Assembly (NCBI RefSeq): GCF_040750475.1
Contig: NZ_JABJVY010000007.1
Location: 124,001 to 188,000, forward strand
Length of the DNA stretch: 64,000 bases
Origin: Amorphus sp040750475
GTDB lineage: Bacteria; Pseudomonadota; Alphaproteobacteria; Rhizobiales; Amorphaceae
Direction: 5' to 3'
The translations under genes were made by a program, and so were the position numbers. Below, one piece after another: positions 35,532 through 44,889 of this stretch. The stretch's first letter is position 1; each line of letters starts with the position of its first letter. The notes under the pieces are model-generated. The model was not told the origin of the DNA, did not search any database, and saw only the letters and a program-made list of their open reading frames with translations.

Positions 35532-36188
35532 TCAGGCGGCGTCGGACGTCTGGCTGAGGCGCTTGTCGAGATAGCCGCTGCAGATGTCCATCAGCGTATC
35601 CACCCGGTCCTCGAAGAAATGGTTGGCGCCGGAAATGATCTCCTGGTCGACCACGATTCCCTTCTGGGTCTTCAATTTGTCGACGAGCGCCTGGGTGTCC
35701 TTCATCGGCACCACCTTGTCGACGTCGCCATGGACGATCAGGCCGGAGGAGGGGCAGGGCGCGAGGAAGGAGAAATCGTGCAGGTTCGCCGGGGGAGCAA
35801 TGGAGATGAAGCCTTCGATCTCCGGGCGCCGCATCAGAAGCTGCATGCCGATCCAGGCGCCGAACGAGAAGCCGGCAATCCAGCAGGAGCGCGCATCGGG
35901 ATGAATCGTCTGCACCCAATCGAGCGCCGCGGCCGCATCGGACAGCTCGCCGGAGCCGTGATCGAACGCGCCCTGGCTACGGCCGACGCCGCGGAAATTG
36001 AACCGCAGGACCGCGAAGCCGCGCTTCTGGAACATGTAGAACAGGTTATAGACGATCTGGTTGTTCATCGTGCCCCCGAACTGGGGGTGGGGATGCAAGA
36101 CGATGCCGATCGGGGCGTTACGGGTCTTGGCCGGCTGGAAGCGGCCCTCGATGCGGCCGGCCGGCCCGGCGAAGATCACTTCGGGCAT
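35532..36188 (-). CDS. Alpha/beta hydrolase (COG2945 type)
   Basis: 218 residues. A compact alpha/beta hydrolase with oxyanion-region VLHPHPQFGGTMNN, nucleophile elbow GFSFG, an Asp in HGDVDKVVP and a His in SGANHFFED. There is no signal peptide, so it is cytoplasmic. The physiological substrate of this widespread family is unknown. It stands alone on the minus strand, convergent with anmK and divergent from the cysteine desulfurase gene. Confidence 0.85.
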   Translation of the reverse strand: MPEVIFAGPAGRIEGRFQPAKTRNAPIGIVLHPHPQFGGTMNNQIVYNLFYMFQKRGFAVLRFNFRGVGRSQGAFDHGSGELSDAAAALDWVQTIHPDARSCWIAGFSFGAWIGMQLLMRRPEIEGFISIAPPANLHDFSFLAPCPSSGLIVHGDVDKVVPMKDTQALVDKLKTQKGIVVDQEIISGANHFFEDRVDTLMDICSGYLDKRLSQTSDAA

Positions 36189-36424
36189 CGGAACAAATCC
36201 TTTAAGACACGGTTGGTGGGCAAGGTAGGGACACGGATTGGAAGCCAGGAAAATCTTGACGGCACCGGTCGCCTTCCTACACTAAGATAATCTGGAACCA
36301 TTCGAATTCGATAGCGGCCGCACCGGCTTCTCGCTCAGCGGGTCGAATGGGGCCGAGGTGCGCGGGTTATCCACAGCCGGGCGTGCCAATGCAAGATTTT
36401 TCCCGAACGGTGTCGAGGAAACCG

Positions 36425-37753
36425 ATGGCGACGGCCGCGAGCCGGATCTACTTCGACTGGAACGCTGGCGCGCCGCTTTCGGCTGACGCCCGGGCGGCCG
36501 TGGTCGATGCGCTGGATGGTCTCGGCAACCCGTCCTCCGTTCATGGCGAGGGGCGCGCCGCACGAGCCCGGATGGAAACCGCGCGCCGTGCCGTGGGCGT
36601 CCTTGCCGGTGCGCCGGCTGAGGCGGTCAGCTTCACCAGCGGTGGTACGGAAGCGAATGTGACCGCGCTGTCGCCGGATATGGAGATCGACGGCGCGCCG
36701 GTCCACTTCGAACGCCTGCTGGTCTCGGCGGTGGAGCATCCTTCGGTGCTCGCCGGTGGGCGGTTCGCCGCCGCCGACGTGGCCACGGTACCGGTCGATG
36801 CATTCGGCCGGGTGCAGCTCGATCAGCTCGAGCAGCGGTTGGCGGCGGTTGCGGGGCCGGTTCTGGTCTCGCTCATGGCGGTCAACAACGAGACCGGTGT
36901 GATCCAGCCGATCGCCGAGGCTGCAGAGATCGTACACCGCTCCGGCGGCGTGCTGCACGTCGATGCCATCCAGGCCGCCGGGCGGATTGCGCTCGCCGAC
37001 GTTGCTGACGGCGCCGATATCCTCACGCTCTCCGCCCACAAGATCGGCGGGCCGCGCGGCGTGGGCGCCGTGGTGCGGAATCGGCCGGGCCTCAGGATCG
37101 CGCCGCTTTTGAGCGGTGGTGGGCAGGAAGGCCGGGCTCGCGCCGGCACGGAGAATGTGTCAGGGATCGCCGGTTTCGGCGCGGCTGCGGAAGCTGCGCG
37201 GGCTGATCTGACCCGATCTGCCGAGATTGCAAGGCTGAGGGACTGGCTAGAGGCGGAGCTCATCACCATCTCCCCGGACGTGACCGTCTTCGGTGCGGAT
37301 CAGCCGCGGGTGTGCAATACCACCTGCTTCGCCGCGCCGGGCCTGAGTGCGGAGACCTTGGTGATTGCCTTCGATTTGGAAGGCATCGCGGTCTCCTCCG
37401 GGGCGGCCTGCTCGTCGGGCAAGGTCGATGCCTCTCATGTGCTCGCCGCAATGGGCGTCGATCAAGAGACGGCCAAGGGCGCGATTCGCGTCAGCCTCGG
37501 CCCGACCAGCTCGGCCGCCGAGGTGGAGCGTTTTCTTTCCGTGTGGCGCACGCTGCGCCACCGTTTCGCGCGGCGTTCGGAGCAATCCGCGTCGCATTTT
37601 GATCGTCTTCGACAACCAGCGGGCCTTGAACCCGCCACGGATGGAGAGACCGATGCCGGCAGTGCAAGAAACGATCGATCAGGTTCGGTCGATCGACATC
37701 GACAAGTACAAGTACGGGTTCGTCACGGACATTCAGTCCGAGAAGGCGCCTAA
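36425..37753 (+). CDS. Cysteine desulfurase (NifS/IscS type), first gene of the suf operon
   Basis: 442 residues. This PLP enzyme takes sulfur from cysteine. The Schiff-base Lys lies in LSAHKIGGPRGVGAVV, and the active-site Cys329 lies in SSGAACSSGKVDASH. ATG 36425 follows GAGGAA at good spacing and gives YFDWNAGAPLS near the start. Family members end about where WRTLRHRFARR occurs, but here the frame continues about 60 codons and overlaps sufB by 101 nt (37653-37753). The added tail is polar, Arg- and Gln-rich, and looks like sufB read in another frame. An iscR/rirA-type regulator, often present ahead of this gene, is absent. Confidence 0.88.
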   Translation: MATAASRIYFDWNAGAPLSADARAAVVDALDGLGNPSSVHGEGRAARARMETARRAVGVLAGAPAEAVSFTSGGTEANVTALSPDMEIDGAPVHFERLLVSAVEHPSVLAGGRFAAADVATVPVDAFGRVQLDQLEQRLAAVAGPVLVSLMAVNNETGVIQPIAEAAEIVHRSGGVLHVDAIQAAGRIALADVADGADILTLSAHKIGGPRGVGAVVRNRPGLRIAPLLSGGGQEGRARAGTENVSGIAGFGAAAEAARADLTRSAEIARLRDWLEAELITISPDVTVFGADQPRVCNTTCFAAPGLSAETLVIAFDLEGIAVSSGAACSSGKVDASHVLAAMGVDQETAKGAIRVSLGPTSSAAEVERFLSVWRTLRHRFARRSEQSASHFDRLRQPAGLEPATDGETDAGSARNDRSGSVDRHRQVQVRVRHGHSVREGA

Positions 37754-39173
37754 GGGTCTCAACGAAGAGATCATCGCCTTCATTTCGGCGAAGAAGAACG
37801 AGCCCGAATGGATGCTCGAATGGCGGCTCGAGGCCTATCGGCGTTGGCAGACGCTGACGGAGCCGACGTGGGCGCGCGTGAGCTATCCGAAAATCGATTT
37901 CCAGGAGCTCTATTACTACGCCGCGCCGAAATCCTCCTCGGATGCGCCGAAGAGCCTGGACGAGGTCGATCCGGAGCTGTTGCGGACCTACGAGAAGCTC
38001 GGGATCCCGCTCAAGGAGCAGGAAATCCTGGCCGGGGTGCGCAAGCAGGGCGAAGCGAGCACCCTCGACGAGGGCGCCGGCGACAACCCATACGGCAAGG
38101 TCGCCGTCGATGCGGTGTTCGATTCCGTCTCTGTGGTGACGACGTTCAAGGAAGAGCTCGCCAAGGCTGGTGTGATCTTCTGCTCGATCTCCGAGGCGAT
38201 CCGCGAGCATCCGGAGCTGGTGAAGCAATATCTCGGCTCCGTTGTGCCGATCACCGACAATTTCTATGCGACGCTCAATTCGGCGGTCTTCACCGACGGT
38301 TCGTTCGTCTACGTGCCGCCAGGCGTGCGCTGCCCGATGGAGCTGTCGACCTATTTCCGCATCAACGAGCAGAACACCGGCCAGTTCGAGCGGACGCTGA
38401 TCATCGCCGATAAGGGGTCGTACGTCTCCTATCTGGAGGGTTGCACGGCGCCCCAGCGCGACGAGAACCAGCTCCACGCTGCCGTGGTCGAGCTGATTGC
38501 GCTCGACGATGCGGAGATCAAATACTCGACCGTCCAGAACTGGTATCCGGGCGACGTCAACGGCAAGGGCGGCATCTACAACTTCGTCACCAAGCGCGGC
38601 GACTGCCGGGGCGCCAACTCCAAGATCTCCTGGACGCAGGTGGAGACCGGTTCGGCGATCACCTGGAAATATCCGTCCTGTATCCTGCGCGGCGATAACT
38701 CCCGGGGCGAGTTCTACTCGATCGCGATCTCCAACGGCCATCAGCAGATCGATTCCGGCACCAAGATGATTCACCTCGGCAAGAACACGTCGAGCCGGAT
38801 CATTTCCAAGGGCATCGCCGCCGGAAAATCGGAGAACACCTACCGGGGCCTCGTCCAGGCGCACCGCCGGGCAGCCAACGCCCGCAACTTCACCCAGTGC
38901 GATTCGCTTCTGATCGGCGACCAGTGCGGCGCGCATACGGTGCCTTATATCGAGGCGAAGACCGCCAGCGCGAAGTTCGAGCACGAGGCCACCACCTCGA
39001 AAATCTCCGACGACCAGATGTTCTATTGCCGCTCCCGCGGGATCGGTGAGGAAGAAGCGGTCGCCCTCATCGTCAACGGCTTCGTCAAAGACGTGATCCA
39101 GCAGCTCCCGATGGAGTTTGCCGTGGAGGCGCAGAAGCTGATCGGGGTGAGCCTGGAGGGCTCGGTAGGCTAG
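37653..39173 (+). CDS. sufB: Fe-S cluster scaffold component SufB
   Basis: 506 residues. SufB is the main scaffold of the SufBCD complex on which [4Fe-4S] clusters are built. The N-terminus (AVQETIDQVRSIDIDKYKYG), the VYVPPGVRCPMELSTYFRIN strand, YLEGCTAPQRDENQLHAAVV and the C-terminal YCRSRGIGEEEAVALIV identify it. ATG 37653 has GGAGAGA three bases upstream. It starts inside the 3' end of the cysteine desulfurase frame, so coupling of the two is likely. Length is normal. Confidence 0.95.
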   Translation: MPAVQETIDQVRSIDIDKYKYGFVTDIQSEKAPKGLNEEIIAFISAKKNEPEWMLEWRLEAYRRWQTLTEPTWARVSYPKIDFQELYYYAAPKSSSDAPKSLDEVDPELLRTYEKLGIPLKEQEILAGVRKQGEASTLDEGAGDNPYGKVAVDAVFDSVSVVTTFKEELAKAGVIFCSISEAIREHPELVKQYLGSVVPITDNFYATLNSAVFTDGSFVYVPPGVRCPMELSTYFRINEQNTGQFERTLIIADKGSYVSYLEGCTAPQRDENQLHAAVVELIALDDAEIKYSTVQNWYPGDVNGKGGIYNFVTKRGDCRGANSKISWTQVETGSAITWKYPSCILRGDNSRGEFYSIAISNGHQQIDSGTKMIHLGKNTSSRIISKGIAAGKSENTYRGLVQAHRRAANARNFTQCDSLLIGDQCGAHTVPYIEAKTASAKFEHEATTSKISDDQMFYCRSRGIGEEEAVALIVNGFVKDVIQQLPMEFAVEAQKLIGVSLEGSVG

Positions 39174-39181
39174 TCCGGGGT

Positions 39182-39442
39182 ATGGATCCGGAATTCTGGT
39201 TCAAGCCGAAGGCGCGAGGGTACGGCGCGATACCGACCAACTGGAAGGGCTGGGCGGCAACCGGGATCTATATTGCCGGCGTCCTGCTCTCCGTGCTCGC
39301 CCATATCGCCGCGCTGCTGGCTTCCAGCCCGGCAACGGCGATCGCGGCAACGGCGATATGGCTCGGCTTCCTGGTGCTTTGGAGCGGTGGCTTTCTGGCG
39401 CTGGCTCGTGCCAAGACCGACGGCGAATGGCGGTGGCGCTAA
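39182..39442 (+). CDS. Small two-helix membrane protein inside the suf operon
   Basis: 86 residues. It begins MDPEFWFKPKARGYGAIPTN and has two hydrophobic segments (about 27-46 and 54-74) with a short polar C-terminus (DGEWRWR). Similar small proteins with a WFKPKxxGYGAxPxxWxGW start are familiar from alphaproteobacteria, but I know of no assigned function. It sits 8 nt after sufB and 69 nt before sufC. Codon pattern and the ATG at 39182 suggest a real gene; the ribosome binding site (GGGG) is weak. A link to Fe-S assembly is inference from position. Confidence 0.7.
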   Translation: MDPEFWFKPKARGYGAIPTNWKGWAATGIYIAGVLLSVLAHIAALLASSPATAIAATAIWLGFLVLWSGGFLALARAKTDGEWRWR

Positions 39443-39511
39443 CCACCAAAGAGTTAACAGGGCTCGCGCAGCGAAATCCGGCTTGGCCGGCGCGCGACGG
39501 GGCCGATCAAG

Positions 39512-40282
<771 letters not shown>

Positions 40283-40294
40283 CGGAGGCGCGAG

Positions 40295-41629
40295 ATGGCA
40301 CAGGACGGAGACACCAACCGGACAGCGGCCGAGACGGCGCTGTTTGAATGGTTCGCGGCCGAGGCGGGAACGCGCGCCGAGGAGGGCTCCATCGGGGCCC
40401 AACGTCAGGAGGCGTTCGACCGCTTCAGTGGGCAAGGCCTGCCGCATCGCCGCGTGGAGGCTTATAAATATACCGATCTGCGCGCCACGCTGAGGACGCT
40501 GCCGCCGGTTGCCGAAGCGCCGGCTTCGGCCGAGCTGGAAACGGCTTTGGCTGCCGTCCCGCCGCTTGGCGGCGAGGAGCTGGTGCCATCGCGCATCGTG
40601 ATCGCCAACGGCCGCTTCGTACCGGAGGCCTCCGATCTGGCCGCGCTGGACGGGGCCGTGTCGGTGCGTGGCTTCGCCGAATTGCTGCTGGCCGCCGATC
40701 CGGTGCTCGGCCGCATCGGTACGCTCGCCTCCGAGGTCGATGACCCGATGCTGGCGCTCAACACCGCGCTGTTCGAGGACGGGGTGGTCATCACGGTTGC
40801 CGACGGCGCGACCGTGAACCGGCCGCTGGAGATCCTGCATGTGGCGACCGGTAGCGATCCGGTCACGACCATGCCGCGGCACGCCGTGTTCGTGGGCGAG
40901 GGGGCGTCGGTGCGGATCCTGGAGCGCTACGAAGGAGCCGGAGAGGCTGCCCACGTGACCAACGCGGCGATCGAGCTCGCCGTTGCACCGCGGGCGAGCG
41001 TGGTTTGGGCCAAGCTCCAGGCCGATGGCACCTCGGCGACCCATATCGGGACGACCACCGTTGCGATCGGCACCGCGGCGCGCCTCAATCATCTGACGAT
41101 CAATCTCGGTGCCAAGCTGTCGCGGTCCCAGATTTTCGCCCGTGTCGATGGCGAGGAGACCGATATCGCGTTCGATACGGCCACCTTCATCACCGGCAAG
41201 CAGCATGCGGACCAGACCCTTGTGGTCGACCACAAGGTGCCCAACGGCGTCAGCCGAGAGCGTTTCCGCTCAGTGGTCGACGACCAGGCGAAGGCGATCG
41301 TGCAGGGGCGGATCAATGTCTGGCAGTACGCCCAGAAGACCGACGCCCGGATGATGTCGAACGCGCTTCTTCTAAGCGAAGGCGCCGAGGCGGTGAACAA
41401 GCCGGAGCTGGAGATCTTTGCCGATGACGTCCAGTGCGCTCATGGCGCAACGGCCGGCCAGATCGACGAGGATGCGTTGTTTTATCTGCGCTCGCGCGGT
41501 GTGCCGAAGCGGCTGGCCGAACGGCTCTTGATCGAATCCTTCCTGGTCGAGGCGGTCGAAGGCCTTGGCGACGACACGCTGGTGCCGGCATTGTCGGAGC
41601 GCCTGCGGTCCGCCCTGCGAGGGGAGTGA
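40295..41629 (+). CDS. sufD: Fe-S assembly protein SufD
   Basis: 444 residues. It is the partner of SufB in the SufBC2D complex, with the same beta-helix core. Typical stretches are GLPHRRVEAYKYTDLRATL near the start, KQHADQTLVVDHKVPNG, and AHGATAGQIDEDALFYLRSR, where the His that supports cluster assembly is expected. GGAGGCGCGAG precedes ATG 40295, 12 nt after sufC. The sequence continues directly into sufS. Confidence 0.95.
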   Translation: MAQDGDTNRTAAETALFEWFAAEAGTRAEEGSIGAQRQEAFDRFSGQGLPHRRVEAYKYTDLRATLRTLPPVAEAPASAELETALAAVPPLGGEELVPSRIVIANGRFVPEASDLAALDGAVSVRGFAELLLAADPVLGRIGTLASEVDDPMLALNTALFEDGVVITVADGATVNRPLEILHVATGSDPVTTMPRHAVFVGEGASVRILERYEGAGEAAHVTNAAIELAVAPRASVVWAKLQADGTSATHIGTTTVAIGTAARLNHLTINLGAKLSRSQIFARVDGEETDIAFDTATFITGKQHADQTLVVDHKVPNGVSRERFRSVVDDQAKAIVQGRINVWQYAQKTDARMMSNALLLSEGAEAVNKPELEIFADDVQCAHGATAGQIDEDALFYLRSRGVPKRLAERLLIESFLVEAVEGLGDDTLVPALSERLRSALRGE

Positions 41630-41636
41630 GGCGGCG

Positions 41637-42890
41637 ATGACCAAGCCGATCGACACCGTTGCCGATGCCGGTGCCTACGATGTGGAGGCCGTGCGTCGGG
41701 ACTTTCCGATCCTGTCGCGGAAAATCCACGACAAGCCGCTGGTCTATCTCGACAACGCCGCCTCGGCCCAGAAGCCGACCCAGGTGCTGGAACGTATCCA
41801 GGCCGCTTACGCGGAGGACTATGCCAACGTCCACCGCGGCCTGCATACGCTCGCTAACCTCTCCACCGAGGCCTACGAGGGCGCGCGCGAGACCGTTACG
41901 CGCTTTCTGAACGCCCCTTCGAGCGAGGAGGTGATTTTCACCCGCTCCACCACTGAGGCGATCAACCTGGTTGCCTCCAGCTTCGGCGGAATGGTGCTTG
42001 GCGCGGGCGACGAGGTGGTGATCTCCGTCATGGAGCATCACTCCAATATCGTGCCCTGGCACTTCCACCGAGAGCGCAACGGCGCCGTGCTGAAGTGGGT
42101 CGACGTAAAGCCGGACGGCAGCTTCGATCTGGACCGCTTCGAGGCGGCGCTGTCGGAGCGCACCAAGGTGGTGGCGATGACCCAGATGTCGAACGTGCTC
42201 GGGACCGTCGTGCCCATGCGGGAGGTGATTGCGATCGCCCACGCCCGCGGCATTCCGGTGCTGGTGGACGGTAGTCAGGCGGCGGTGCACATGCCCGTCG
42301 ACGTGCAGGCGCTCGACTGCGACTTCTACGTGATGACGGGCCACAAGCTCTACGGGCCGACCGGGATCGGTGTGCTGTACGCCAAGCGGACGCACCTGGA
42401 AGCGATGCCGCCTTATATGGGCGGGGGCGAGATGATCGGCAGCGTCAGCCGCGATCGCATCACCTACGGCGACCTGCCCAACAAGTTTGAGGCCGGTACG
42501 CCGCCGATCGTCCAGGCGATCGGGCTGGGTGCGGCCCTGGATTATATGGAGCAGATCGGGCGCGATCGGATCGCCGCGCACGAGGCGCGACTGAAGGCCT
42601 ATGCCGAGGAGCGGCTCAGGGCGATCAACTCGATCCGGGTGATGGGAAGCCCGTCGGAAAAGGGCGCGATCTTCTCCTTCGATATGGAAGGCGCCCACGC
42701 CCACGACGTTGCTACCATCCTCGACCGGGAAGGGATTGCGGTGCGCGCCGGCACGCATTGTGCAGAGCCGCTGCTCGAAGCCTTTGGTGTCACGGCCACC
42801 TGTCGTGCCTCATTCGGGCTCTACAATACGCTGGAAGAGGTCGACCGCCTTGCGGAAGGCATCGAGAAGGCCCATAGATTCTTCACATGA
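41637..42890 (+). CDS. sufS: Cysteine desulfurase SufS
   Basis: 417 residues. This is a class II cysteine desulfurase, the second desulfurase of the operon. The PLP Lys lies in MTGHKLYGPTGIGVLY, and the active-site Cys375 lies in RAGTHCAEPLLEAFGV, in the SufS-type R-A-G-x-H-C context. The N-terminus YDVEAVRRDFPILSR is typical. ATG 41637 lies 7 nt after the sufD stop, within a GGGGAGTGAGGCGGCG tract. Having both an IscS-like and a SufS enzyme in one operon is usual for alphaproteobacteria. Confidence 0.95.
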   Translation: MTKPIDTVADAGAYDVEAVRRDFPILSRKIHDKPLVYLDNAASAQKPTQVLERIQAAYAEDYANVHRGLHTLANLSTEAYEGARETVTRFLNAPSSEEVIFTRSTTEAINLVASSFGGMVLGAGDEVVISVMEHHSNIVPWHFHRERNGAVLKWVDVKPDGSFDLDRFEAALSERTKVVAMTQMSNVLGTVVPMREVIAIAHARGIPVLVDGSQAAVHMPVDVQALDCDFYVMTGHKLYGPTGIGVLYAKRTHLEAMPPYMGGGEMIGSVSRDRITYGDLPNKFEAGTPPIVQAIGLGAALDYMEQIGRDRIAAHEARLKAYAEERLRAINSIRVMGSPSEKGAIFSFDMEGAHAHDVATILDREGIAVRAGTHCAEPLLEAFGVTATCRASFGLYNTLEEVDRLAEGIEKAHRFFT

Positions 42891-42901
42891 GGAGAGCCGG
42901 C

Positions 42902-43303
42902 ATGGATGAATCGACGCTTCAATCCGGCAGTGTTGCGGTTGCCGAGGCTTCCGAGCCTGAAAAGGCCGAGGTTTCGGCCATCCCGCAGGAAGAACTCGAC
43001 CGGATCACCGACGATATTATAGCCGCTCTAAAGACGGTGTACGATCCGGAAATCCCGGTCGACATCTATGAGCTTGGGCTCGTCTATCGAATCGACATCG
43101 ACGACGATCGCACGGTCGATATCGATATGACGCTGACGGCGCCGGGCTGCCCCGTCGCCGGCGAAATGCCGGGCTGGGTGGAGAATGCGGTCGCGACCGT
43201 GGAAGGCGTTGGCGATGTGCGGGTGCGGATGGTGTTCGATCCGCCGTGGGATCCAAGCCGCATGTCCGACGAGGCGCGCGTCGCGCTCGACTTCTTCATG
43301 TAG
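42902..43303 (+). CDS. sufT: SufT, MIP18/DUF59-family Fe-S maturation factor
   Basis: 133 residues. The DUF59 core shows TVYDPEIPVDIYELGLVYRI, the conserved Cys in LTAPGCPVAGEMP, and VFDPPWDPSRMSDEAR. SufT helps mature Fe-S proteins under high demand. An ATG at 42887 overlaps the sufS stop, but 42902 has GGAGAG five bases upstream and is preferred. The N-terminal 35 residues are low-complexity. Confidence 0.93.
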   Translation: MDESTLQSGSVAVAEASEPEKAEVSAIPQEELDRITDDIIAALKTVYDPEIPVDIYELGLVYRIDIDDDRTVDIDMTLTAPGCPVAGEMPGWVENAVATVEGVGDVRVRMVFDPPWDPSRMSDEARVALDFFM

Positions 43304-43345
43304 GCCGAAACGAAGCTGTGCTGCCGTAAGGTGGAGAAAACCGAC

Positions 43346-43720
43346 ATGTCTCAGGCAAGGCCGAAACCGCAAGTGCTCACGCTGACCGAAGCGGCGGCGG
43401 AGCGCCTGCGGGAAATCATGGAAAACGCCGACAAGCCCATCGCCGGTCTGAAGATCGGGGTGAAGAAGGGCGGCTGTGCCGGCATGGAATACACCATGGA
43501 TTATGTCGAGGAGCCGAACCCGTCCGACGACAAGGTGGAACAGGACGGCGTGACGGTGTTTATCGACCCGTCTGCGGTGTTGTTCCTGCTTGGCACGCGT
43601 ATGGACTACAAGATCGACAAGCTGCAGTCTGGGTTCGTGTTCGAGAATCCCAACCAGGTCTCGGCCTGCGGTTGCGGCGAATCAGTCGAGTTGCGTCCGG
43701 CGGATCTCCAGACCGCCTGA
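43346..43720 (+). CDS. sufA: A-type Fe-S carrier SufA
   Basis: 124 residues of the HesB/IscA family. The three cluster-binding cysteines are in GGCAGMEY and ACGCGES. It accepts clusters from SufBCD and passes them to targets. ATG 43346 follows GGAGAAAA; a GTG at 43331 is a poorer choice. Its stop overlaps the tenA start by one base (TGATG). Confidence 0.95.
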   Translation: MSQARPKPQVLTLTEAAAERLREIMENADKPIAGLKIGVKKGGCAGMEYTMDYVEEPNPSDDKVEQDGVTVFIDPSAVLFLLGTRMDYKIDKLQSGFVFENPNQVSACGCGESVELRPADLQTA

Positions 43721-44385
43721 TGGATCTGTTCGATCGCCTGAAGGACGCCGCCTCGGCAGAGTGGCAAGCCTATGTTGGGCACCGCTTCGTCGCGGGGCTG
43801 GGAGACGGCACGCTGCCGGAGGAATCGTTCCGCCATTATCTGGTGCAGGATTATCTGTTTCTGATCCAGTTCGCCCGCGCCTACGCGCTTGCCGCCTATA
43901 AGGCGCCCACGCTTGCCGACATGCGCACGGCCGCAGCCGGGCTATCGGCGATCGCCGACACCGAGATGGATCTGCACGTGCGCCTGTCGGCCCGCTGGGG
44001 GCTTTCCGCGCAGGACCTGGAGACCGCCACCGAGGCGCGCGCCACGGTTGCCTATACGCGGTTCGTGTTGGACACTGGCCATCGCGGCGATCTGCTCGAT
44101 CTCTACACCGCGCTTGCGCCCTGCATGCTGGGCTACGCCGAAATCGGGACCGCGCTCGCGAAGGTTCCCGGCGCGCTTGCTGACGCCAACCCCTACCGCG
44201 AATGGGTCGCGGAATATTCCGGCGACGGCTTCCAGGAGGCCGCGCAGTCCGCACGGGCAATGCTGGACCGGCTGGCTGCGGATCGGTTGACGGAGGCGCG
44301 CTGGCGGGATCTGGTCACCATCTTCGCAACCGCGACGCGGCTGGAAGCGGACTTCTGGGAAATGGGCCTGACACGCGCCCAATAG
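43720..44385 (+). CDS. tenA: TenA-family aminopyrimidine aminohydrolase (thiaminase II)
   Basis: 221 residues of the heme-oxygenase-like TenA fold. The catalytic Cys is at residue 135 (LAPCMLGYAEIG), the same position as in Bacillus TenA. A Glu near the C-terminus (EADFWEMGL) completes the site. TenA hydrolyses the aminomethylpyrimidine formed from degraded thiamine for salvage. The start overlaps the sufA stop, so it is probably translated with the suf operon; no TPP riboswitch is present in front of it. Confidence 0.92.
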   Translation: MDLFDRLKDAASAEWQAYVGHRFVAGLGDGTLPEESFRHYLVQDYLFLIQFARAYALAAYKAPTLADMRTAAAGLSAIADTEMDLHVRLSARWGLSAQDLETATEARATVAYTRFVLDTGHRGDLLDLYTALAPCMLGYAEIGTALAKVPGALADANPYREWVAEYSGDGFQEAAQSARAMLDRLAADRLTEARWRDLVTIFATATRLEADFWEMGLTRAQ

Positions 44386-44432
44386 CGCTTCCATGGCCGG
44401 ACTGACATTCTGGCCGCAATCTGCCCGAGGCG

Positions 44433-44798
44433 ATGCTGGCCATGCTCGATCCGGACTACCTTATCGACCTGTTCGCGCCGCTTGGCCCCGTTTCCGTCGA
44501 ACGTATGTTCGGCGGGCAGGGGATCCGCTATGACGGGCTGATGATCGCGCTGGTGATGGGCGACGATATCTATCTGAAGGCATCGCCCGAGACGATTTCC
44601 GCTTACGAGGCAGCGGGCTCGACGCCCTTTTCCTACGAAAACGGCAAGAAGCGGGTGGTGACGTCCTATTGGCGGTTGCCGGACGCTGCGGCCGACGATC
44701 CGGACGCGTTCTGCGAGTGGGGGCGGCAAGCCCATGCGGCCGCTCTTCGCGCCGCGCAGAAAAAGCCAGCAAAAAAATCGATAACGGGACGGCGGTAA
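44433..44798 (+). CDS. TfoX N-terminal-domain protein
   Basis: 121 residues. It contains the TfoX-N core (LGPVSVERMFGGQGIRYDGL, then MIALVMGDDIYLKAS) and ends in a basic Lys/Arg-rich tail. TfoX/Sxy of gammaproteobacteria activates competence genes; the short single-domain alphaproteobacterial forms have no assigned role. Starts at 44433 and 44442 are both possible; a GAGG lies directly before the first. It is the last plus-strand gene of the suf region, with a small hairpin (44804-44824) after it. Confidence 0.85.
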   Translation: MLAMLDPDYLIDLFAPLGPVSVERMFGGQGIRYDGLMIALVMGDDIYLKASPETISAYEAAGSTPFSYENGKKRVVTSYWRLPDAAADDPDAFCEWGRQAHAAALRAAQKKPAKKSITGRR

Positions 44799-44840
44799 GG
44801 GACATCCGCCCGAAACCGGCGGATCTTCTCCATCTCCAGG

Positions 44841-44888
44841 CAAAGCCCGAACGGAAAACCGATCAATCCCCACTTCTGCTGGAATTTG
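44841..44888. repeat. Diverged copy of the palindromic repeat
   Basis: CAAAGCCCGAACGGAAAACC...CCACTTCTGCTGGAATTTG keeps the ends and core pattern of the 42-bp family with an insertion and several changes. It occupies the convergent gap before the GGDEF-like gene. Confidence 0.5.
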
Positions 44889-44889
44889 C

